Assembly: GCA_049522565.1 (NCBI GenBank)
Contig: JBEKNT010000022.1
Span: forward strand, 1-36,997
Source of the DNA: JASHVB01 sp049522565
Lineage (GTDB): Bacteria; Pseudomonadota; Alphaproteobacteria; Acetobacterales; Acetobacteraceae
Length of the DNA stretch: 36,997 nucleotides
Reading direction: 5' to 3'
In this document: one piece after another, positions 15,741-23,560 of the stretch
Layout of the letters: each line of letters begins with the position of its first letter
Position numbering within the stretch: the stretch's first letter is position 1
Notes under the pieces: generated by a model
Database searches by the model: none
Seen by the model: only the letters and a program-made list of their open reading frames with translations
What the model was told of the DNA's origin: nothing
Position numbers and translations under genes: made by a program

Positions 15741-16121
15741 ATGGGCGCCACCGTCAAGGATCTGATCGCCGCTGCGCGCGCCGTGGTGCCTGCCATCACC
15801 CCGGCGGAGGCCGCCGCGCTGGTGACGTCGGCCGACGCGCTGATCGTCGATGTCCGCGGCGGGACTGAGGTGAAAGCCAGCGGCAAGGTGAAGGGCGCGA
15901 TCGCGGTGTCGCGCGGCATGCTCGAATTCCGCGCCGATCCGGAAGCGCCGACCCACGACCCGGCCTTCCGCAAGGACCGCCCGATCCTGCTGTATTGCAG
16001 CTCCGGCGGCCGCGCGGCGCTGGCGGGGAAGACGCTGCGCGACATGGGGTTCGGCGACGTGCGCAATCTCGGTGGGATCAAGGACTGGGTGGAGAGCGGC
16101 GGCGAGGTGGAGGCGGGGTAG
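15741..16121 (+). CDS. Rhodanese-like domain protein
   Basis: This 126-residue single rhodanese domain carries LIVDVRGGTEV in the first half. The active-site loop LLYCSSGGRAALAG supplies the persulfide-forming Cys86. The C-terminal signature is DMGFGDVRNLGGIKDW. Family members move sulfur from thiosulfate or persulfides to acceptors in the cytosol. No signal peptide is seen. ATG 15741 gives a natural short N-terminal helix (TVKDLIAAARAVVPAI). A palindrome follows the stop. No sulfur-metabolism genes are adjacent. Confidence 0.92.
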   Translation: MGATVKDLIAAARAVVPAITPAEAAALVTSADALIVDVRGGTEVKASGKVKGAIAVSRGMLEFRADPEAPTHDPAFRKDRPILLYCSSGGRAALAGKTLRDMGFGDVRNLGGIKDWVESGGEVEAG

Positions 16122-16128
16122 AGCAAAA

Positions 16129-16150
16129 CCCTCCCGCCCATGCGGGAGAG
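16129..16150. repeat. Short palindrome after the rhodanese gene
   Basis: CTCCCGC and GCGGGAG face each other across CCAT, starting 8 bp after the stop codon. It is one of the small C-rich/G-rich hairpins placed behind genes in this window. No T run. Confidence 0.6.
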
Positions 16151-16213
16151 GTCGCACTACGGTGGCGCGACGCCCGGCCGCGGCGTAATATCGCACGTGA
16201 AGGAGGGCTTGCC

Positions 16214-16786
16214 ATGAATGCAGCCGAAGTCGCCGCCATGGGCCGGCCGAAGGGCCTGCCGTTCCGCCTGAACAAGATCGGCCACCTCGCGCTTTACGTG
16301 CACGATCTCCAGCGGTCGGCCAAATTCTACACCGAGGTGCTGGGCTTCCAGGTCTCCGACGTTTATGCCGAGGACGGCGGTCAACTGGCCGGCGGCGCGG
16401 TGTTCGTGCGGCTGAACGCGGACCATCACGGCATCGCGCTGTTCAAGGCGACGAAGGATTACCGGCCGGGCGCCGGGCTGCACCATATCGCCTTCGAGGT
16501 CGCCTCGCTGGACGAGGTGCTGCGCGTGCGCGACCACCTGCGCAAGCATGATGTGCGGATCCATTTTGAGGGCCGCCGCCGCGCCGGGGTGCAGCTCGCG
16601 GTGGAATTCCAGGACCCGGACGGGCACAATCTGGAGATCTACTGGGGCATCGACCAGATCGGCTCGGATGGCAAGGTGCGGCCGCCGGAGCAATGGAAGG
16701 GCGCGAGCAGCCTGGAGGCGGCGATCGCCGACCCGGTGGTCGGGCAGGACACCACCGTGCAGGACAAGTCGCTGCTTGGCGGGTAG
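16214..16786 (+). CDS. VOC family protein, extradiol-dioxygenase-like
   Basis: This 190-residue protein starts at ATG 16214, preceded by the strong ribosome site AAGGAGGG. One vicinal-oxygen-chelate unit is seen: GHLALYVHDLQRSAKFYTEVLGF, then GLHHIAFEV and QDPDGHNLEIYWG. The three metal ligands expected for catechol 2,3-dioxygenase-like members are in place (His24, His91 or His90, Glu141). A ring-cleaving or related metal-dependent activity is possible, though glyoxalase-like or non-catalytic members look similar. There are no aromatic-degradation genes around it, so the substrate is unknown. Confidence 0.9.
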   Translation: MNAAEVAAMGRPKGLPFRLNKIGHLALYVHDLQRSAKFYTEVLGFQVSDVYAEDGGQLAGGAVFVRLNADHHGIALFKATKDYRPGAGLHHIAFEVASLDEVLRVRDHLRKHDVRIHFEGRRRAGVQLAVEFQDPDGHNLEIYWGIDQIGSDGKVRPPEQWKGASSLEAAIADPVVGQDTTVQDKSLLGG

Positions 16787-16811
16787 TGCGCGGCTGTTGG
16801 CCCCTCGCCCT

Positions 16812-16838
16812 ACCCTCTCCCGCGTAGCGCGAGAGGGT
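16812..16838. repeat. Short palindrome between the VOC and J-domain genes
   Basis: ACCCTCTC-CGCG and CGCG-AGAGGGT pair across TAG with one bulged C. It lies 26 bp after the VOC stop and 11 bp before the next ATG, so it could fold at the ribosome site of the J-domain gene. Confidence 0.6.
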
Positions 16839-16848
16839 GAGTAAAGGC

Positions 16849-17625
16849 ATGGGCTATTGGGGCAAGATCATCGGCGGCATGGCGGGCTTCGCCATGGGGG
16901 GGCCGTTCGGCGCCGTGGTCGGGGCGGCGCTGGGCCATGCCGCGGATAGCGGCGGCATGCCGAACATGGGGTTTTCGTTCGGCAACCAAACGATGCTCAA
17001 TCCCGCCCGGATCGCCGCCATGCTGGGGCGGCGCGACCAGGTGTTTTCCATCTGCGTCGTGGTGCTCGCCGCCAAGCTGGCAAAATGCGATGGCCCGGTG
17101 AAGCGGGCGGAAATCGACGCGTTCAAGCGGCATTTCCGCATTCCGCAGGAGGCGGTGCGCGACATCGGCCGGCTGTTCGACCAGGCGCGCGAGGACGAGG
17201 CCGGGTTTGAATCCTACGCGACCCAGCTCGGCGAGGCGTTCGACGATAATCGCGGCGTGCTGGAGGACGTGCTGGCGGCGCTGTTCGTGATCGCTCGCGC
17301 CGACGGGCCGGTGAATGGGCGCGAGCAGGATTTTCTGGCCCGCGTGCATCGGCGGTTCGGCCTGGAACAGGCGGCGTGGGAGCGGGCGAAGGGCTCGGTG
17401 CCGCGGCCGGCGGCGGATGCGCCGGACCCGTACGCGGTGATCGGTGTTGCGGCTTCGGCCAGCGACGAGGAGATCCGTGCCACCTGGAAGAAGCTGATGC
17501 GCGAGAACCATCCCGACAGCCTCGCGTCGCGCGGTGTGCCGGCGGAGTTCATTGCGCGTGCCACCGACAAGGTGGCGCAGATCAACGCCGCGTGGGACCG
17601 CATCAAGCGGGAGCGCGGATTGTGA
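16849..17625 (+). CDS. TerB/DjlA-like protein with C-terminal J domain
   Basis: This 258-residue protein starts at ATG 16849 (MGYWGKIIGGMAGF); a GTG four codons earlier is possible. The N-terminus has a glycine-rich hydrophobic stretch as in DjlA. A TerB-like helical domain spans about residues 52-180 (AAKLAKCDGPVKRAEIDAFK and VIARADGPVNGREQDFLARVH). A J domain runs from about 192 to the end with the DnaK-stimulating HPD at 221-223 (MRENHPDSLASRG). It is probably a membrane-associated DnaK co-chaperone. Its stop overlaps the GTG start of the amidase gene. That order (J-domain protein then AmpD-type amidase) recurs in alphaproteobacteria. Confidence 0.94.
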   Translation: MGYWGKIIGGMAGFAMGGPFGAVVGAALGHAADSGGMPNMGFSFGNQTMLNPARIAAMLGRRDQVFSICVVVLAAKLAKCDGPVKRAEIDAFKRHFRIPQEAVRDIGRLFDQAREDEAGFESYATQLGEAFDDNRGVLEDVLAALFVIARADGPVNGREQDFLARVHRRFGLEQAAWERAKGSVPRPAADAPDPYAVIGVAASASDEEIRATWKKLMRENHPDSLASRGVPAEFIARATDKVAQINAAWDRIKRERGL

Positions 17626-18536
17626 CGGCGGCTTCAGAAGGTGGGCAAGGAGAGAAGGAACACGGACTCCCTCCCCCCTTGAGGGGGAGGGTTGGGGTGG
17701 GGGGTACGAACCCCACGGACCGTGCCGGTTCGCACCCCCCACTCCAACCCTCCCCCACAAGGGGGGAGGGAGTATCCTTCCCGGCGTCCTCCCCCCCCTC
17801 CTCCCTGGTTCACATCCGCGACCTGCCCAGTCCGAATCAGGACGCGCGGCCGGAGGGCGTGCCGATCGACACGCTGATCCTGCATTACACCGGCATGCAG
17901 ACAGCGCAGGCGGCGATCGACCGGCTGCGCGATCCGGCGGCGCATGTGTCGTCGCATTACGTGGTGGACGAGGACGGCACGGTGCTGCGGCTGGTCCCGG
18001 AGGCGCGCCGCGCCTACCACGCCGGCGTGTCGTACTGGCGCGGCAAGACCGAGCTGAACGGGTGCTCGATCGGCATCGAGATCGTCAATCCCGGACATGA
18101 ATGGGGCTATCGCGACTTCCCCGTGCTGCAACTCGCCGCGGTATGCGACCTGTGCCTGGAGATCCTGTCGCGGCACGCCATTCCCGCGCGCAACATCGTC
18201 GCACACAGCGACGTGGCGCCGGACCGCAAGGAGGATCCGGGGGAGAAATTCGACTGGGAGGGGCTGGCGCGCAACGGCGTCGGGCTGTGGCCGCAAGACG
18301 TGCCCGATCTGGGCACCGGCGACGCGGTGCGCGACGCCGGCAGGCTGCGCGACGTGCGGCGGGTGCTGGGGGAGATCGGCTATCGCGTGGCGCCGGAGGG
18401 GCCACGCGATCCGGCGCTGGCGACGGTGCTGCGGGCCTTCCAGCGCCACTGGCGGCCGGAAGCCGTTACCGGCCAGGCGGATGCCGGCACGCTGGCGCGG
18501 CTGCTGGGGGTGGCGCGGCTGGTCGGGGCTGCGTAG
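17622..18536 (+). CDS. N-acetylmuramoyl-L-alanine amidase (AmpD type) with peptidoglycan-binding tail
   Basis: From GTG 17622, which overlaps the stop of the J-domain gene, the product is 304 residues. The Amidase_2 domain runs from about residue 64 (VHIRDLPSPNQDARP). Zinc ligands are His88 (LILHYTGM), His195 (NIVAHSDVAP) and Asp205 (DRKEDPGEKFDW). A PG_binding_1 domain follows near 240-300 (RVLGEIGYRVAPEGP and TVLRAFQRHW). The enzyme cuts the amide bond between MurNAc and the stem peptide, in wall recycling or remodelling. Residues about 15-51 are the translation of a 108-bp palindromic repeat, so the N-terminus is an odd Pro/Arg/Gly-rich extension with no signal peptide. A later start near the domain edge cannot be excluded, but no good ATG exists there. 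Confidence 0.9.
   Translation: MTAASEGGQGEKEHGLPPPLRGRVGVGGTNPTDRAGSHPPLQPSPTRGEGVSFPASSPPSSLVHIRDLPSPNQDARPEGVPIDTLILHYTGMQTAQAAIDRLRDPAAHVSSHYVVDEDGTVLRLVPEARRAYHAGVSYWRGKTELNGCSIGIEIVNPGHEWGYRDFPVLQLAAVCDLCLEILSRHAIPARNIVAHSDVAPDRKEDPGEKFDWEGLARNGVGLWPQDVPDLGTGDAVRDAGRLRDVRRVLGEIGYRVAPEGPRDPALATVLRAFQRHWRPEAVTGQADAGTLARLLGVARLVGAA
17666..17773. repeat. Long inverted repeat inside the amidase 5' end
   Basis: Two arms of about 45 bp (17666-17710 and 17729-17773) are complementary with only about three mismatches across an 18-bp loop. The outer part is ACTCCCTCCCCCCTTG against its complement. It is the largest of the C-rich/G-rich palindromes here and lies in frame in the amidase coding sequence, without a stop. 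Confidence 0.85.
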
Positions 18537-18984
18537 GTCCGGACCGGTCCATTGCAATGCGCTGCCTGAAGCCATCGCCAACGATGTCGCTTGCGGCGTT
18601 CTGTGGCCGGGCGGGTCGGCGGCCTGACGCACACCGGCAACGATCGACCGGGCCCGGTCCGTCCCGATCGAGTGCCATCTTGGCATCGGATCGACACTGC
18701 GATCCGGCTTGGGGCAACGCGAGGACCACACCTCGCCAGGATCGACACGGCCCATCGCCGGCTGCCGCACCCATCGCCGGACCACGCGGATTCGCAAGGC
18801 TGCAGACATGGTTTTGCGAACTGCCAAACGCAGCACTGCAACCACGCGGGGCGATGCAGCGGCCAGATTAGCCGCGCCTTAACCTTCCTGATCGATGATG
18901 CCGCTTGCTTACCGCAGCAAACCCGGTCAACGCCGCGTTCGCGCGACGCCCGCGCGGCCGACCGTCATGCAAAGGAGCCGGATC
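18537..18984. other. Intergenic region, no gene seen
   Basis: 448 bp between the amidase and the Cache protein. There is a perfect palindrome GGACCGGTCC at 18541-18550 just after the amidase stop. Open frames here have poor composition and I support none of them. The ribosome site AAAGGAGCC for the next gene lies at the right edge. Confidence 0.5.
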
Positions 18985-19452
18985 ATGCGTATCTCGCGAC
19001 GTCTTGCCAGCCTGGCATTGCTCGGCCTGTTGCTGCCTTGTGCCGACCCCACCTGTGCCGGCGAGTTCGCCACCAAGGATGAGGCGGTGACCCTGGTGAA
19101 GCAGGCGATCGCCCGCACCGCCGAGATCGGCATGGACAAGGCAAAAGTGGAATTCATGGACCATGCAGGGAAATTCATCGACCGCGACCTGTATCTGATC
19201 ATCCTCGATCGGGATGGCATCCGCGTCGTGCACGGCCAGAATCCGAAGCTTGTGGGCAAGACGTATTTCGACGCCATCGACGTGAACGGCGTGGAGTATG
19301 GCAAGCTGGTTCAGCAGATCGCTAGCGGTCCCGGCAAAGGTTGGTTCAACTTCTCTTTCAAAGACCCGATCACCGGAAAGGTTCTGCCAAAGGAAAACTA
19401 CGTCGAGACCGCCGGCGACTACACCTTTATCGCCGGTGTGTATCAGCGTTGA
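18985..19452 (+). CDS. Secreted single-Cache domain protein
   Basis: This 155-residue protein starts at ATG 18985, placed by AAAGGAG nine bases upstream. A signal peptide (RISRRLASLALLGLLLPCADPTCAG) is followed by one small Cache_2-type sensor domain: TKDEAVTLVKQAIARTAE, then YLIILDRDGIRVVHGQNPKLVGK and DPITGKVLPKENYVE. Cache domains bind small ligands such as organic acids in the periplasm. Here there is no membrane segment after it, so it would be a free periplasmic binder. It converges on a methyl-accepting chemotaxis gene that lacks a Cache domain of its own. A partnership between them is inference. Confidence 0.9.
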   Translation: MRISRRLASLALLGLLLPCADPTCAGEFATKDEAVTLVKQAIARTAEIGMDKAKVEFMDHAGKFIDRDLYLIILDRDGIRVVHGQNPKLVGKTYFDAIDVNGVEYGKLVQQIASGPGKGWFNFSFKDPITGKVLPKENYVETAGDYTFIAGVYQR

Positions 19453-19789
19453 TCGATCGCGCGGACATCGGGTCCGGTCAGGCAACGGCCGCAACAGAGT
19501 TGCTACGGCGAGGTGGGCAGGTCGGCGGAGCAAGCAACGAATCGAGGCTTGACACGGATTGCGTCGATTAGTCAGCAGGTGATGCCCAGGATATAACTCG
19601 CCATTATTCCTGCCGGTGCCGCCGGTCATTATATGTCTGTATTGGAACTATTTTGAATTCTTGCTTTAATCCGCGCAATCTGTGTTAGATTTTTCCTTGC
19701 TTTCTGCCCTTTCTGCCCCGGCCGCCAATCATCCGGCGATCCCCTGCCGCACCTTGGAAACATCGAGCTTTCCGCATGGCAGAGAGCAC
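19453..19789. other. Convergent intergenic region, AT-rich centre
   Basis: 337 bp between the convergent Cache and methyl-accepting genes. Around 19590-19710 the sequence is markedly AT-rich compared with its surroundings. I see no gene and no clear intrinsic terminator. Confidence 0.5.
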
Positions 19790-21820
19790 TCAGGCTGCCT
19801 GCCGCAACCCGAGGCCCGCCAGGACCGGACGGAGAGCCTCCGCCGCTGCTGCATCCAGATCGAAAGACAAATGCAGCCCGGTATCGTCGGTCATGCGCGC
19901 GACACAGGGTAGCGGGACACGAACGCCATCGAGGCGCAGCACGCCACGCGCTCCGATCGGTATTTCCGGGGCGTCACGGACACAGGCACCGCCTTCCGAG
20001 AGGTCGCTGACCCGAATCGGATGTTCGCCATCACCGGCAACGGAGAACCCTCCGGCCAGATCCACCGCATGGCGCAAAGTCTTGCGCCGATCCACTTCGG
20101 CGGTCGACGTTCGTACCACCTGGATCACCGAATGCCGCAGCTTCTCCACGGCAAGAGTCAGCGCCACCGTGTTATCCCGCAGATCGACGGCCTGGCGACC
20201 GGTGCTGACCGCCTCGTTCGACAGTTCGTTGGTACGATTGTTCATCCCGTTCGCCGCGGTGGCGGTCTCAGCCACGTTTCGGGCGATCTCCGCCGTCGCG
20301 GCATCCTGCTGCTTCATGGCAGCCGCAATCGAGCCGGCGATTGCGCTGATTTCGGCTATGGTTTGATCGATCCGCGCGACCGCCGCGACCGATGCGCCGG
20401 TGGCCGACCGCACCTGGCCGATGTGTCGGGCGATTTGCTCGGTGGATCGCGCGGTCTGCATGGCCAGCGCCTTTACCTCCGCGGCGACCACGGCAAATCC
20501 CTTGCCGGCATCGCCGGCGCGCGCCGCCTCGATCGTCGCGTTGAGCGCCAGCAGGTTGGTCCTGGCAGCGATCTCGCTGATGATGTCGGCTACCGCGCCG
20601 ATCTTTTCGACTTCCTGATTCAGCGTCACGATGGTCGTGCGGGTCTCGGTCCCGGCGGTCACCGCGCGGCCGACAACCGCCGTGGACTGGTTGACCTGAC
20701 CGCCGATCTCGCGAATCGATGCGGCCAATTGCTCTGCTGCGCCCGCGACGGCTTGCGCAACAGCCAGTGCCTGACTGGCGGCTGCCGCAGCATCCTGGGC
20801 TGACGCGCGCGTTCGGGTGGCCGACCCACTCAGGGCTTCGGCAGTCGCCTCCATAGCCGTCGTCCGGTCACCGATCTGCCCCAGCGCGGCGCTGGTTGCG
20901 GTTTCGATTGTCACGGCCATCCTGACCAGCGCCGCACGCTTCTCCGCCTCGGCGCGATTGCGCTCTGCCTCCTGTTCGGCGGCGAGTTGGCTACCCCGGA
21001 TCATGTGTTCCTTGAACACCAGGACCGCCCGGGCCATGTCGCCTAGCTCGTCGCGATGGTCCTGCCCGGCGGCCTCGGCCTGCATGTTGCCGGCGGCGAG
21101 TTCGGTCATCGCCCGGGTCAGCGCGCGAACCGGTTTGGCGATTGCCGCCACGACGACCGGCAGCAGGATCAACACGACGATGCCGGAACCGCCGACAATC
21201 CAGGTTGAGCGGATCAGCGCGGCGCGCGAACTGGCGCGGGCCGCCTGCACCGCCGCCGCCTCGGCCGCGCGGTGTGCGGCCGACAAGCCGGATATGTCGT
21301 TGCGCAACGCCTCGAACGTCGCGTCGGTACGACGGAAATAGCCGACCGCGATCGCCGGGTCGGCAACCAGATCGAGCGCATCGGCGAGCTGCTTGGCGTA
21401 CACCGCCGACTGCGCCGCGATCGCCTTCAGTTGCGGCAGGTCGGCATCGCTTGCGGCGCGTCCCGCAACCATGGCGGCGACGTTCGTGCGCAATGCGGTC
21501 AGCTCACGATCAATGCTCTTCCCCAGCGTGTCGATGGTAGCCTGCGGCAGGCCGGCCTGCTGCCAGACCAAGGCGCGCATCGCCATGGTCTGGATCGTGT
21601 CGATGGTATCGAGCAACTGCGCACTCGCCGCGGCCGTCGGCAGAGCGCTGTTGGCGACTTCGGCCAGCCTGCCCTCGGTCTCGGTGGTGCCCAGCCAGAC
21701 CGAAACCGCGACGGCGACGCCAGCGACGAGGCATGCCGCCGGCGCGACAAGTACCTTCGCCCATAGCGGCAGGTTATGGAAAGCGCAGACACGGCGAACA
21801 AAGCCGGGGGGACGCAGCAT
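19790..21820 (-). CDS. Methyl-accepting chemotaxis protein with C-terminal PilZ domain
   Basis: This is a 676-residue inner-membrane receptor. TM1 lies at about residues 20-43, followed by a helical periplasmic region at about 45-205. TM2 is at about 207-228 and a HAMP domain at about 225-280. The signalling domain spans about 300-565 with the CheA/CheW-contact hairpin EIAARTNLLALNATIEAARA near 417-436. A PilZ domain (about 575-670) follows, with the c-di-GMP motifs RxxxR (Arg579-Arg583 in DRRKTLRHAV) and DxSxxG (Asp606, Ser608, Gly611 in VSDLSEGG). Both motifs look intact, so the receptor should respond to c-di-GMP as well as to its periplasmic signal. There is no CheR-binding pentapeptide at the end. 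No other che genes are in the window. Confidence 0.95.
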   Translation of the reverse strand: MLRPPGFVRRVCAFHNLPLWAKVLVAPAACLVAGVAVAVSVWLGTTETEGRLAEVANSALPTAAASAQLLDTIDTIQTMAMRALVWQQAGLPQATIDTLGKSIDRELTALRTNVAAMVAGRAASDADLPQLKAIAAQSAVYAKQLADALDLVADPAIAVGYFRRTDATFEALRNDISGLSAAHRAAEAAAVQAARASSRAALIRSTWIVGGSGIVVLILLPVVVAAIAKPVRALTRAMTELAAGNMQAEAAGQDHRDELGDMARAVLVFKEHMIRGSQLAAEQEAERNRAEAEKRAALVRMAVTIETATSAALGQIGDRTTAMEATAEALSGSATRTRASAQDAAAAASQALAVAQAVAGAAEQLAASIREIGGQVNQSTAVVGRAVTAGTETRTTIVTLNQEVEKIGAVADIISEIAARTNLLALNATIEAARAGDAGKGFAVVAAEVKALAMQTARSTEQIARHIGQVRSATGASVAAVARIDQTIAEISAIAGSIAAAMKQQDAATAEIARNVAETATAANGMNNRTNELSNEAVSTGRQAVDLRDNTVALTLAVEKLRHSVIQVVRTSTAEVDRRKTLRHAVDLAGGFSVAGDGEHPIRVSDLSEGGACVRDAPEIPIGARGVLRLDGVRVPLPCVARMTDDTGLHLSFDLDAAAAEALRPVLAGLGLRQAA

Positions 21821-22154
21821 GATCGGGGTTTCCCAAAGCGTGTCGAACCTGATTTCACCGGGGCTGCATGGTCGCGCGGACGGGGCAATCCGGTGTCAGT
21901 GCCGCCGGTCACTGCATGGAGACGCCGGCGGCATTTTCCCCGTATTTGGTTTAGGGGCCGTTAATCCGGCCAGGCCTTGACCTGCGGCACCGCCGAGGCC
22001 CCTCGCCGCTCGCGATTGACCACGACCGGCCAGCCGGCCCCAGGCTGCCGGTGTCCTGCGCCAGGCCACCGCATCCGCAATCGTCGCGTCGAGCTTGAGC
22101 CCCTCTCGGACAACGCGTAGCCTCATTCAATAAAACATCGTACCGAGAAAGCCC
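21821..22154. other. Divergent intergenic region, no gene seen
   Basis: 334 bp between the divergent methyl-accepting and TMEM43-like genes. It must hold both promoters. I recognise no conserved promoter element, RNA or repeat. Confidence 0.5.
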
Positions 22155-23288
22155 ATGTCCGACCAGTTCACCGAAGTCACCACCGAGGGATGGGGCCAGC
22201 GGCTCGGCGGCAGCCTGATCGCTGCGCTGATCGGCCTGGTCCTCGTCGTGGTCAGCATCGGGCTGCTGTATTGGAATGAAGGCCGCGCGGTGACCGCGAG
22301 CCGCGCGCTGGGCCGCGGTGCTGCGGCGATCGTCGAGGTCAGCGCCACGCCGGTGGACGCATCGGCCAACGGCAAGCTGGTGCATGTCTCGGGGATGATG
22401 CAGCCGACCACGCCGGCCCGCGACCCGGTGTTCGGCGTTACCGGCGACGGGGTGCTGCGGCTGTCGCGCACGGTGGAGATGTATCAATGGAAGGAGGAGG
22501 CCAGCTCGCATTCCCAGCAATCGGTCGGCGGCTCGAAGACAACGGAGACCACCTACACCTACCAGCATGTCTGGTCGGCGCAGCCGATCGTTTCGACGCA
22601 GTTCAAGGTGCGCGACGGCCATCAGAATCCGCCGATGGAGCTGCGCTCGGCGACGTTCGACGGTGCCGAGGTCAAGCTCGGCGCCTATCGGGTCGATCCG
22701 CCGCTGCTCAACAAGCTGGCGGCGTTTGCGCCGTTGCCGGTGCCGGCGGCGCCGCCGGCGGGCTATCAGGCGGCGGGCGATGGGTTCTATCGCGGCCAGG
22801 ATCCGAACCAGCCGATGATCGGCGACCTGCGGGTGACCTTCGGCGCCATTCCGGCGCAGACGATATCGGTTGCCGCGGCGCAGTCCGACGGGGTGCTGAC
22901 GGCGTATCGCGATGCCAACGGCTACACCATCGCCCTGGCGGAGCCCGGTGTCGTCACCGCGTCCGGGTTGTTTCACGACGAGATGCGATCGGAAGGCCGG
23001 CTGACCTGGATTCTGCGCGGCGTCGGCTTCGTCGCGATGCTGATCGGGTTCGTCTGCATCTCCCGGCCGCTGACGATGCTGTTCGCGGTGCTGCCGTTCC
23101 TTGAATCGATGGTCGGTGCGGGCGCCTTCCTGGTTGCGCTGACGCTCGCGGTGCCGATCACGCTGTTGACGATCGCGATTGCCTGGATCGCGCACCGGCC
23201 ATTGATCGGCGGTGGGTTGCTGGTCGGCGCGGTGGCCGCGCTGTTCCTGTTGCGCCAGATGCATCCGCGCCGGGTGGCAAGAACCTGA
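22155..23288 (+). CDS. TMEM43 family membrane protein
   Basis: This 377-residue protein has one N-terminal membrane helix (about 19-41) followed by the family phrase LLYWNEGRAV. A large soluble domain comes next, with phrases GKLVHVSGMM, GVLRLSRTVEMYQWKEE and YTYQHVWSAQPI. Three to four C-terminal helices follow from about residue 285, including RPLTMLFAVLPFLESMVGAGA. This is the architecture of bacterial TMEM43/LUMA homologues, whose role is unknown (the human protein acts at the inner nuclear membrane). It stands alone, divergent from the chemotaxis receptor. The start at ATG 22155 fits the family N-terminus. Confidence 0.9.
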   Translation: MSDQFTEVTTEGWGQRLGGSLIAALIGLVLVVVSIGLLYWNEGRAVTASRALGRGAAAIVEVSATPVDASANGKLVHVSGMMQPTTPARDPVFGVTGDGVLRLSRTVEMYQWKEEASSHSQQSVGGSKTTETTYTYQHVWSAQPIVSTQFKVRDGHQNPPMELRSATFDGAEVKLGAYRVDPPLLNKLAAFAPLPVPAAPPAGYQAAGDGFYRGQDPNQPMIGDLRVTFGAIPAQTISVAAAQSDGVLTAYRDANGYTIALAEPGVVTASGLFHDEMRSEGRLTWILRGVGFVAMLIGFVCISRPLTMLFAVLPFLESMVGAGAFLVALTLAVPITLLTIAIAWIAHRPLIGGGLLVGAVAALFLLRQMHPRRVART

Positions 23289-23514
23289 TCGCCGCCGGCC
23301 GAACGATTGACTCGCGGCTGGTTCGCCTGGGCCGTATCACACGGTCATGGCCAGGCTTGATCCGGCCATCCGTGCAGAGGTGGCCGGGTCGAGCCCGATA
23401 CGCACCAGGATAAAGCCGGAAGGTAGAAAAAGTCTGCCGTCGCACCGGCGCCCACCCGCCATCACAGGTGGGGCGCACGGCGTCCGCCGCTTTGCAGTGT
23501 CAGCGCAGCCCTGT

Positions 23515-23560
23515 CTGTTCTATGGGCGAACAACAGCCTGTTCTATGGGCGAACAACAGC
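23515..23560. repeat. Exact 23-bp tandem duplication over a stop codon
   Basis: A 23-bp unit occurs twice head to tail (23515-23537, 23538-23560). Each unit contains the inverted pair TGTTC-N7-GAACA. The right copy covers the stop codon of the response regulator at 23543, the left copy lies just downstream of it. Confidence 0.85.

Noticed and set aside
19549..19597. Sigma-70 promoter TTGACA with TATAAC in the convergent gap
   Set aside because: The two boxes are about 37 bases apart, far from the 16-18 needed, and no gene follows in that direction.
23515..23560. LexA-type SOS box in the tandem repeat
   Set aside because: Alphaproteobacterial SOS boxes are direct GTTC-N7-GTTC or GAAC-N7-GAAC repeats. 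Here the arrangement is inverted, and it lies at the end of a gene rather than in a promoter.
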